DNA of 64,000 nucleotides, from assembly GCA_963842305.1 (NCBI GenBank), contig CAWJFW010000002.1, positions 310,001-374,000 of the forward strand, read 5' to 3'. Position numbers and translations under genes: made by a program. Shown here in pieces: positions 42,708 to 49,787 of this stretch; position 1 is the first letter of the stretch; every line of letters begins with the position of its first letter. The notes beneath the pieces were generated by a model. The model searched no databases and was not told where the DNA came from. It saw only the letters and a program-made list of their open reading frames with translations. This DNA is from JAIBJN01 sp963842305. GTDB lineage: Bacteria > Actinomycetota > Thermoleophilia > Gaiellales > Gaiellaceae.

Positions 42708-43984
42708 GAGCCGTCCACTACCTCAACCAGTTCTTTGCCGGCCTGGGCGGTGAGGAAGCGGCCGAGACCCCGCCGACCCGACTCGATGGAGCGGTCGGCC
42801 CGGGTCGAGGGCTCGCCGCCGAGCTCGAGGGAGTCGAGATCGTGGCCACGCTCGCCTGCGGGGACGATTACTTCGCCGAGCACGAAGAGGAGGCGCTCAA
42901 CCGGCTGCTCGTCCTGCTCGAGGCCGAGCGGCCGGATCTGCTCGTCGCCGGTCCCGCCTTCGGCTCCGGCCGCTACGGATTCGCGTGTGCGCGCCTCGCG
43001 CGCGCTGCGGCGGAACGCCTTGGCATTCCGGCGCTCGCGGCGATGCACGAGGAGAACCCGGGCGTGAGCCTCGTCGACGGCGCGATCCTCGTGGCCGCTA
43101 CGGCGGTCAACGTTGCAGGCATGCGTGAAGCACTGCCGCGCATTGCCCGGCTGGCAGAAGCGCTCGCCTCGGGCCGCGAGCTCGGGTCTCCCGCCGAAGA
43201 GGGCTATGTGCCCCGGGGTCTCCGCCGCAACGAGTTGGCCGAAAAGCCGGGCGCCGAGCGCGCGGTCGATCTGATCCTTGCGAAGCTCGCCGGAGTGACC
43301 CGGAGCGAGGTGGCCGGAGGTTTCGACCGCGTGCCGCCGCCCCCGCCCGTTCCCGATCTCTCACGCGCGCTCGTCGCCCTGGTCACGGAGGCCGGCTGCG
43401 TCCCGCAGGGAAACCCCGATCGGTTGCCGACGATCCGCGCCCAGGGCTGGCTTCGCTACGACCTCGAGGGCCGACGCACACTGGCCACCGGTCGGTACGA
43501 GTCGGTGCACGGCGGCTTCGATGTGACGCTGGCGAACGAGGATCCGAACCGGCTCGTCCCGCTCGACACGGTGAGCGCGCTCGCCGACGAGGGCCGCGTG
43601 GGGCGGGTCCACGACGTCTTCTACACGACTACCGGCAATGGGACGCCGGTGGTGGCCTCGACGCGCTTCGGTCGCGAGATCGCGGCCGAGCTCGCGGATG
43701 CCGGCGTCGAAGCCGTCCTCCTTTCGGGAACCTGAGGGACGGGCACGCGCTGCGGGTCAGTGCTGGCGAAGGAGATCGAGCGGGCGGGCGTCCCGACGGT
43801 GTTCGTGACCTCGCTCCCGACGATCGCGACAATGGTCGGCGCGAACCGCATCGTGCGCGGTCCGGCGATCACGCATCCGTTCGGGCTGGACGAGGACGAG
43901 CGACGGCGGATCGTCGAACGTGCGCTCGAAATGCTCGAGACCGAGGTGGAGCCGACCACAGTGTGGGAGGTCGATCCGGCATGA
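42701..43984 (+). CDS. grdB: Glycine/sarcosine/betaine reductase component B selenoprotein (TGA read as Sec at 43733)
   Basis: 427 residues counting one selenocysteine; clostridial GrdB is about 436. The first 344 codons match the family ('VHYLNQFFAGLGGEEAAETP', 'LACGDDYFAEHEEEALNRLL', 'LVAGPAFGSGRYGFACARLA', 'VHDVFYTTTGNGTPVVASTR'). TGA 43733-43735 sits in 'VLLSGT-U-GTGTRCG', exactly where GrdB/GrdF/GrdH have Sec ('UGTCTRC'), and the frame continues with 'LAKEIERAGVPTVFVTSLPT', 'GANRIVRGPAITHPFGLDED' to TGA 43982-43984. The first Cys of UxxCxxC is Gly here. A hairpin lies 11 nt after the TGA. Starts 7 nt inside the grdE-like gene. Ordinary annotation would split this gene. Confidence 0.9.
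43747..43763 (+). promoter_or_regulatory. SECIS-like hairpin in grdB
   Basis: GCGCTG (43747-43752) pairs with CAGTGC (43758-43763), one G-U wobble, loop CGGGT. It begins 11 nt after the TGA codon. Bacterial SECIS elements lie directly downstream of UGA with a short apical stem whose loop exposes G-U (E. coli fdhF has AGGUCU); the stem-loop junction here reads GGGTC. Confidence 0.6.
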
Positions 43985-44109
43985 AGCTCGTTGCCCCCGG
44001 GGCCACCCCGGGCCACCACCCGCTTCGAGCCTATCGTCGAAAAGCGCATGAATGTGTGCCGCTTCGCGGCGACATCGCGACAACGATCCGGCCGGAAGGT
44101 TCGCCGTGA
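43981..44109 (+). CDS. 42-residue ORF coupled to grdB and grdC
   Basis: ATG 43981 overlaps the grdB stop (ATGA) and its own TGA overlaps the grdC GTG (GTGA), so it fills the gap between the two genes exactly. Composition: 'MKLVAPGATPGHHPLRAYRR', 'KAHECVPLRGDIATTIRPEG', 'SP'; basic, one Cys, no signal or TM. I recognise no family. It may be a real small subunit, a remnant, or a chance frame. Confidence 0.35.
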   Translation: MKLVAPGATPGHHPLRAYRRKAHECVPLRGDIATTIRPEGSP

Positions 44110-45440
44110 CGGGTCGAGCCGCGATCCAGTCCTGCTCGCTCGTGCTGGCGCACGCGCCCGACCTCGTCCGCCACGGCTCGAAGCCCACGCGGGAGCTCGC
44201 AGCCGATTCCGACGGGCTGCTCTCGTCGCTCACACAGGGTCTTCGGTCGTACGAGGACGCGCTCGCGTACGCGCCGCACCAGGTCTTGATCGGGAACCTG
44301 CAGCCGGAAGCGCTCTGGGACGTCGAGCGTCCCTGGTGGACGAATCCGGTCGAGGCGCGACCGCAGGGACCGTACGGCGTCATCGTCGACCAGGCCGACC
44401 TGTATCGCCGCCTGCAGGCGGCCGACTCGTTCGGTCTCTTCCATCTCGACGGAAGCGCAGTCCCCAACGGTGGGCTCACGATCCACGAGGCAGGGGAAGC
44501 CGTCGGATCGATGGCCGGGGCGCACGACCTGGACGAGAGCCTTTCGGCGTCGGTCCTCCTCGAGAACCTCGCCTGCAAGGCGACCGGCGCACTCGCGCTC
44601 GAGCACCTGCTCAAGGCGACCGGGCTCGATCCCGTGGACGTGCCGTACGTGATCGGAAGCGGCGAGGAGGCGGTGGGTGACCGCTACCAGCGCGGGGGTG
44701 GCAACCTCGCCAAAGCGATTGCCGAGGAGGCGGGCTGCGTCGAGGCGTCCGGTAGTGATGTCAAGGCGTTCTGCTGCGCTCCGGTGCACGCGCTCGTCGT
44801 GGCCGGCTCGCTCGTCGCCTCGGGCGTCTACCCGAGGGTGGTCGTCGTGGCGGGCGGGTCGCTGGCCAAGCTGGGGATGAAGTTCTCGGGAGCGCTGCGC
44901 CACGGGACGCCGGTCCTGGAGGACGTGCTCGCGGGCTTTGCCGTCCTTGTCGGGCGGCCGGGCGACGGTGCACCGGAGCTCCGGCTCGACGCCGTCGGGC
45001 GCCACCGTGTCGGCTCCGGCTCGGCCCAGCAGGCAGTGCTCGAGGATCTCGTCGTCGAGCCGCTGGAGCGCCTCGGACGAGGGATCCTCGACGTCGACCG
45101 CTACGCGACCGAGTTGCACGACCCCGAGATCACGGAGCCGGCCGGAGCGGGCAACGTCCCGAGCCGCAACTACAAGCTCATCGGCGCGCTCGCCGTTCGG
45201 CGCGGCGAGCTTCCTCGCGACGAGCTCGACGGCTTCGAGCACACCCACGGCTTGCCCGGCTTTTCGCCGACGCAGGGCCATGTCGCGTCCGCCGTGCCGT
45301 GGCTCCCGCACGGGCTTGCCGCGCTTCGGGCCGGCGAGATCGGCTCGACGATGCTCTTGGCGAAGGGATCGCTGTTCCTCGGTCGCATGACCGAGCTTGC
45401 CGACGGAATGTCCATCATCCTGGAACCGGGAAAGGAGTAG
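44106..45440 (+). CDS. grdC: Glycine reductase complex component C, beta subunit (GrdC)
   Basis: 444 residues from the GTG at 44106, preceded by GGAAGG. FabH-like thiolase fold: 'QSCSLVLAHAPDLVRHGSKP', 'DALAYAPHQVLIGNLQPEAL', 'GPYGVIVDQADLYRRLQAAD', 'DVKAFCCAPVHALVVAGSLV', 'VVVAGGSLAKLGMKFSGALR', 'PVLEDVLAGFAVLVG'. In the known system GrdC works with GrdD to convert the carboxymethyl-selenoether on GrdA to acetyl phosphate. GrdD is not encoded in the window, so either it lies elsewhere or GrdC acts alone or with another partner. Slightly shorter than clostridial GrdC. Confidence 0.9.
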   Translation: MTGRAAIQSCSLVLAHAPDLVRHGSKPTRELAADSDGLLSSLTQGLRSYEDALAYAPHQVLIGNLQPEALWDVERPWWTNPVEARPQGPYGVIVDQADLYRRLQAADSFGLFHLDGSAVPNGGLTIHEAGEAVGSMAGAHDLDESLSASVLLENLACKATGALALEHLLKATGLDPVDVPYVIGSGEEAVGDRYQRGGGNLAKAIAEEAGCVEASGSDVKAFCCAPVHALVVAGSLVASGVYPRVVVVAGGSLAKLGMKFSGALRHGTPVLEDVLAGFAVLVGRPGDGAPELRLDAVGRHRVGSGSAQQAVLEDLVVEPLERLGRGILDVDRYATELHDPEITEPAGAGNVPSRNYKLIGALAVRRGELPRDELDGFEHTHGLPGFSPTQGHVASAVPWLPHGLAALRAGEIGSTMLLAKGSLFLGRMTELADGMSIILEPGKE

Positions 45441-45443
45441 TCG

Positions 45444-45776
45444 ATGCCGGTCGACGCGACCGTCGAAACCTACGAGGGCCTCACAGCCGAGGGCAGCGTC
45501 CTCGTCGACTTCTGGGGACCTCGATGCCAACCCTGCCTCGCCATGATGCCGACCATCGCCAAGCTGGAGGAGGAGGCGGACGGCGCAGTACGCGTCGTCA
45601 AGGTCAACTCCGCCGAGAATCGCGACATCTGCAGGGAGCTGAGGGTCTTCGGGCTGCCGACGTACGTGCTCATGCAGGACGGCGAGGAGCTCGAGCGGCT
45701 GTCCGGCGAGGTCTCGAAGATCGACATCGAGCGTGCGTTCGCCACGCTCGCAGCGAAGGGAGGTGAGGCAGCATGA
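45444..45776 (+). CDS. Thioredoxin of the grd operon
   Basis: 110 residues with active site 'DFWGPRCQPCLAMMPTIAKL' (CQPC instead of CGPC) and cis-Pro 'VFGLPTYVLMQDGEELER'. Position between grdC and grdA and its divergence from the general thioredoxin at 23354 suggest it is the dedicated reductant that regenerates selenoprotein A after each cycle, as in clostridial grd clusters. ATG 45444 is 3 bp after the grdC stop; its stop overlaps the grdA ATG (ATGA). Confidence 0.9.
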   Translation: MPVDATVETYEGLTAEGSVLVDFWGPRCQPCLAMMPTIAKLEEEADGAVRVVKVNSAENRDICRELRVFGLPTYVLMQDGEELERLSGEVSKIDIERAFATLAAKGGEAA

Positions 45777-46228
45777 AGTTGGACGGGAAGAAGGTGATCG
45801 CGCTCGGTGAGCGGGACGGAGTACCGGGCCCCGCGATCGCCAAGTGTGTCGAGTCGGCGGGAGCCGAAGTCGTCTTCGTCGAAACGGAGTGCTTCGTCTG
45901 AACGGCGGCCGGGGCAATGGACCCGGAGAACCAGGACCGGATCAAGGGCCTGGTCGACACGCACGGCGCGGACGATCTCGTGGTCGTGCTCGGCGCCGCC
46001 GACCTGGAGTCGCTCGAGGTCGCGGCCGAGACGGTTACGGTGGGAGATCCGGCGTACGTGGGTCCGTTGGCAGGAGTCCAGTTGGGGCTCCCCGTCGTTC
46101 ACATCCTCGAGGAGGACGTCAAGGAGCAGGTCGACGACGGCGTCTACGACGAGCAGGTCGGGCTGCTCGAGATGACGCTCGACATCGAGCAGGTACGGGA
46201 GGCTGCGCAGAAGTTCCCCGGCAGATGA
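45773..46228 (+). CDS. grdA: Glycine/sarcosine/betaine reductase selenoprotein A (TGA read as Sec43)
   Basis: 151 residues including selenocysteine; known GrdA is about 158. N-terminus 'LDGKKVIALGERDGVPGPAI', then 'VVFVETECFV-U-TAAGAMD', with TGA 45899-45901 at the exact Sec position of the family, then 'PENQDRIKGLVDTHGADDLV', 'AAETVTVGDPAYVGPLAGVQ', 'EQVDDGVYDEQVGLLEMTLD'. CxxU redox motif is 'CFVU'. GrdA is the small carrier that takes the carboxymethyl group from component B and gives it to component C. A hairpin starts 7 nt after the TGA. Standard calling would start at 45917 and lose the N-terminus. Confidence 0.95.
45909..45926 (+). promoter_or_regulatory. SECIS-like hairpin in grdA
   Basis: CCGGG (45909-45913) pairs perfectly with CCCGG (45922-45926); loop GCAATGGA. 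It begins 7 nt after the TGA codon, within the range of bacterial SECIS elements, though the loop is larger than in fdhF. Confidence 0.5.
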
Positions 46229-46247
46229 GCCCGGCGTCGGATCCGCG

Positions 46248-46793
46248 TTAGGAGTCCGGCGGGCCGAAGTGCAGCCCGTACGCCTCCGTCAGGCGGGGGA
46301 TGCTCTCGGGATCGACCTCGAGCCCGTACCGGGCGGCGATCGCGCCTACCTCGCTGGGCTTCGGCGGCGCGTCCCGATCGAGCAGATCCACCAGCTCTTC
46401 GAAGTACCGCTCGAAACCGGCCGGCGAGATGATCTCGAGGATGCGAGCAGGCTCGTCGCCGTCATTCCAGAACGTGTGCCACTGGCCGCGCGGTTTGAAG
46501 ATCAGGTCGCCGACCTCGCCGTAGACGACCTCGTCCCCGAGAAGTGCGCCGACGCGTCCTTCGAGAACGAAGCTGTACTCGTCCTCGTGCGTGTGGCGAT
46601 GGAGCGGGGCGGCCAGCGCGCGAGGAGGGATCGGATGCTCGACGAGCGAGAAGCCCCCGCCCGAATCCGGGCCGTCGACCATGAATCGCACGCCCATCGA
46701 CCCGAGCAGTCCTGCCTTTCCGTCGCTCGGTCCGAGGACGCGTGCTCTCATCGACTCGCTCACGGGTGACTTTCGAATCGGGTCATCGCACAC
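46248..46793 (-). CDS. Cupin domain protein
   Basis: 181 residues; a single cupin barrel with metal-ligand motifs 'AAPLHRHTHEDEYSFVLEGR' (two His, Glu) and 'FKPRGQWHTFWNDGDEPARI' (third His). Often enzymes or small-molecule binding proteins; no substrate can be assigned. The ATG at 46793 or an internal one at 46751 ('MRARVLGPSDG') may be the start. Convergent with grdA, 19 bp apart. Confidence 0.85.
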   Translation of the reverse strand: MCDDPIRKSPVSESMRARVLGPSDGKAGLLGSMGVRFMVDGPDSGGGFSLVEHPIPPRALAAPLHRHTHEDEYSFVLEGRVGALLGDEVVYGEVGDLIFKPRGQWHTFWNDGDEPARILEIISPAGFERYFEELVDLLDRDAPPKPSEVGAIAARYGLEVDPESIPRLTEAYGLHFGPPDS

Positions 46794-46823
46794 GACCCTA
46801 TGCGATCGGTGTGTGGGCGGCCG

Positions 46824-47582
46824 TCAGCCGCCGGGCTGCCCCGCCTCGGCGGCCTCCTCGGCCATGAAGCGGACGAAGAACACGGTGAACATCGAGAAGA
46901 AGACCACCGACTCGCTCACCGCCATCGCGATGCCCGCGAGCTGCTGATCCGCAAGCGGGGTCAGCCCCCAGAGCCGCGGAGCATGGATGTAGAAGTGGTA
47001 GAGCGGGCTGGGCAGGAGTGCGAGGAGCAGGCCGAGCGGGCTGGCGAAGACGAACGCTGCGAAGAGGTATGCGGCCTTCCCGCCGGACGAAAGGCTCCAC
47101 GGCTGCCACTGCAGGACGGGCCACCAGAGCAGAACGCCGGTGACCAAGTAGGTGAGGTGCTCGAGGTGGAGCAGGGCGTGCTGCTCGAGCGCGGCGTCGT
47201 ACGCGGCCGGGATGTGCCAGACGAGGTAGCCGCCGAGCCAGAGCGGAAGCGCTACGAAGGGGCGGGTCAGAAACCGGACGGCGCCGAAGCGCCCGACTGC
47301 CGTCGCCAGTCCAGGTGGGATCGACGCGACCAGCAGCAGCGGGATCCACTCGGCGAGTGCGACGTTCTGGATCAGGTGCGCCGAGAGGAGGTAGTGCATC
47401 GCCAGTGTTCCGAGTGGCGTGAGCGAAAGCGCCAGGAGGAGGGCGACCGCGGCCGCGAAGCAGGCGACGCGCCAGCCCGCGGGTCGGTAGCGCCTCGCCG
47501 CCAGGCCGTACGCCGCGGCGAGGGCAAGAGCGGCCGCGAGTTCGACCCAGGCTGTCGGCCAGGTCCACGGCGACGACGCCAC
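46824..47582 (-). CDS. ctaG: Cytochrome c oxidase assembly factor CtaG-like (caa3-type)
   Basis: 252 residues, about seven TM helices, of the caa3_CtaG family: 'MHYLLSAHLIQNVALAEWIP', 'LWLGGYLVWHIPAAYDAALE', 'HALLHLEHLTYLVTGVLLWW', 'GIAMAVSESVVFFSMFTVFF'. The conserved His residues 'HYLLSAH', 'WHIP' and 'HLLHLEHLTY' (in sequence HALLHLEHLTY) are likely copper or haem ligands. Needed for copper insertion into caa3 oxidase in Bacillus; here the oxidase genes lie outside the window. Forms an operon with the small membrane gene upstream. Confidence 0.88.
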   Translation of the reverse strand: MASSPWTWPTAWVELAAALALAAAYGLAARRYRPAGWRVACFAAAVALLLALSLTPLGTLAMHYLLSAHLIQNVALAEWIPLLLVASIPPGLATAVGRFGAVRFLTRPFVALPLWLGGYLVWHIPAAYDAALEQHALLHLEHLTYLVTGVLLWWPVLQWQPWSLSSGGKAAYLFAAFVFASPLGLLLALLPSPLYHFYIHAPRLWGLTPLADQQLAGIAMAVSESVVFFSMFTVFFVRFMAEEAAEAGQPGG

Positions 47583-47633
47583 GACCCAGGAAGGATACGG
47601 TCGCGGCGCCGACGCCGGCCAGAGGCCAGGGCT

Positions 47634-48008
47634 TTAGATCAACCAGGGATCGACGTAGGCAGGATCGCGCCGCGCCATCCGCTCGCGCAGGAAGACGCCG
47701 GCGGCGACCAACGGCGCGCCGGGGAACGCCGTGAGCAGGACCATCGTCGCCCAGAGCGCCGACGGGAGCCCCCCGGCGACCGCGCTGACAACGATCGGGA
47801 GGGCGAGGAAGTACAGGGCCTTCCAATCCGCGACGACGTAGCCGAGCCCGAAGTAGAAGACCGGCGGAACGAGCAGGAGCAGGAGCACGAGCGGCGTCGG
47901 AAGCGCCGTCTCCGTCCGTGCAAACAGGACGATCCAGACCGTCATCACCGCGCTGTAGGCGATCATCGCGGTGCGCGGGTTGAGTTCGTTGATTCGTTCG
48001 AGGGTCAC
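47634..48008 (-). CDS. Small membrane protein upstream of ctaG
   Basis: 124 residues, four hydrophobic segments ('AMIAYSAVMTVWIVLFARTE', 'LVLLLLLVPPVFYFGLGYVV', 'YFLALPIVVSAVAGGLPSAL', 'ATMVLLTAFPGAPLVAAGVF'). The GTG at 48008 follows AGGGGAG and is preferred over 48038. No family recognised; position 51 bp upstream of ctaG on the same strand suggests a role in oxidase assembly or just co-transcription. Confidence 0.65.
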   Translation of the reverse strand: MTLERINELNPRTAMIAYSAVMTVWIVLFARTETALPTPLVLLLLLVPPVFYFGLGYVVADWKALYFLALPIVVSAVAGGLPSALWATMVLLTAFPGAPLVAAGVFLRERMARRDPAYVDPWLI

Positions 48009-48136
48009 GCGACTCCCCTTGTGTCCCGAAGGCGTCACCGCTCCGCCCGGTTGACGTGCTTCGAGTCGGATGATCGCGCCTCCCGGCCGCCGCGGGTATC
48101 CCCCCTTCGGGGAACCGGCTACCCTTCATCGCGAGC

Positions 48137-48210
<74 letters not shown>

Positions 48211-48213
48211 TGA

Positions 48214-48245
48214 GAAAGGCCCCGCAAATCGGGGCCTTTCGTCTT
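48214..48245 (+). terminator. Terminator of tRNA-Gly
   Basis: Eleven-base perfect stem (48214-48224 with 48230-48240), loop CAAAT, tail GTCTT. Same design as the hairpin at 26927. Confidence 0.8.
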
Positions 48246-48339
48246 GCAGGGCTCGGGGCGTGCGACGGCGCACGAGTGCGCGAAAGCCGTCGGCGACGAG
48301 GCTCGCCGACGAGTGCTGGAGGCGGGCCCAGACTCGAGA

Positions 48340-49480
48340 TGCTGCGCGAGAGGCCGGAGATCTCGCCCTGGAGCTCCTCGGGGAAGCTGGACTGCACGAC
48401 GTTGACGACGGGAGTCAGCATCGACGCCGAGGCCGAGGCCGACAGAGCAGCCCGGGTACGAAGGCGACAGAGCTGTCGCGAGGACTGACGAGGCCGAGCA
48501 GGAGCGCGATGCCGGCGAGGGTGACGACGAAGCCGGCGATGATCAGAGTGCGCTGCGAGTACCGCTTCGCGAGGCGCTGCGCAGCGAAGGAGGAGAAGAG
48601 GATGCCGAGCGTCGCGGCGGTGAAGATGACGCCGGTCTTGATCGCGTTGTAGCCGCGAACTCCTGCAGGAAGACGGAGACGACGAACGACATGCCCATGA
48701 GCAACAGCCACTGGATGTTCTGCGTGACGAGGGCGAGGTTGCACGTGCGATTCTTGAAGAGCCGGTGGAGAGCAGCGCCTCCTTCCGGCCGCTCGCGCGG
48801 CGGATGAAGAGGAAGAACGCCGAGCAGGAAGACGGCCCGACGCGAGGAAGACCGACGAAGAGCGTGTTGTTGCTCCGGCCTGGAGGATCCCGAAGACGAC
48901 GCAGAACATCCCGACCGCCGACAGGATCGCCCGACGCGTCGAAGGGACGTGTCGGATCGGGCGGCGAGCGGGTCGACGAGGCGCCGGCTCAGGAGAATGA
49001 TCGCCGCGACGACGAGGGCCTGGAAGACGAACGCGGCCGCCAGCTGATCGCGGTCGTGATCACACCGCCGATCAACGGGCCTGCGGCGGCGCCGATGCCT
49101 CCCAGCCCGCTGATCACGCCGAAGGCCCAGGCGCGGGAGGTGAGATCGTTGAACCACAAGGTCGCGAGGATGTAGACGGGGGGGATCAGCAGCGCCGTCC
49201 CGACGCCCTCGAACACCGAGTTGCCGAGGATCAGCACACCGAGGTTCGGCGAGATCGCGCTGATCAGAGCCCGACCCGTACAGCGTCAGACCCGAGATGA
49301 AGCACCGCTTGCGGCCCCAGCGGTCGGTCAGCTTGCTGCAGGGGATCATGAGGATGGCCATGATCAGCAGGAACAGGGTGATCGCGGTCTGCACGCCCTT
49401 GACGGTCGTGTCGAGGTCTCGCTGATGTCGTTGATCATCACGTTCATGTTCGAGCCCGCGAAGCTGCAGATGAACGGCCG
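48340..49480 (-). pseudogene. MFS transporter (DHA2 type), fragmented and 3'-truncated
   Basis: Read across several frames the minus strand gives a 14-TM drug:H+ antiporter: 'SFAGSNMNVMINDIS', 'GVQTAITLFLLIMAILMIPC', 'SKLTDRWGRKRCFISGLTLY', 'LILGNSVFEGVGTALLIPPV', 'AFGVISGLGGIGAAAGPLIG', 'LVTQNIQWLLLMGMSFVVSV', 'GYNAIKTGVIFTAATLGILF', 'NVVQSSFPEELQGEISGLSR'. At least six frame changes. The C-terminal end after 'SRSISSLG' is lost about 100 bp from the tRNA-Gly terminator, so the gene is also cut at the boundary of the tRNA-linked block. Real decay plus poor sequence quality are both possible. Confidence 0.75.
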
Positions 49481-49787
49481 AACGCTCGACCGGGGAACGA
49501 GTCGCAGCTCGACGGTGTATCAGAGTCAGTCCTGCTCAAGAGTCGGAAATTGCCTCGTCTCCCAGCATTGGTCGTTTGCCTCGCTGCGGTCGCAGCGCTC
49601 ATGTGTCCCGCGGCGCGCTGGCCAAGGGAGGAGTCACGACTACGACGTGTGGAAAGGATCGATGCGAACGGTCACGGACGGCATCGTCGGAATCGCCGTC
49701 GCGGTCGCTGAAAATCCACTCATGCAGGTCAAGCGCGCGTTCGTCATGGACGCGTGTGGCTATGGAGGGGCTGGAAGGAGGAGCCTC

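Noticed and set aside
43737..43984. A separate 75-residue gene after grdB, and a 103-residue gene from 45917
   Set aside because: Both are the C-terminal parts of selenoproteins; their start codons have no ribosome site and the upstream frame is continuous apart from the family's known Sec codon.
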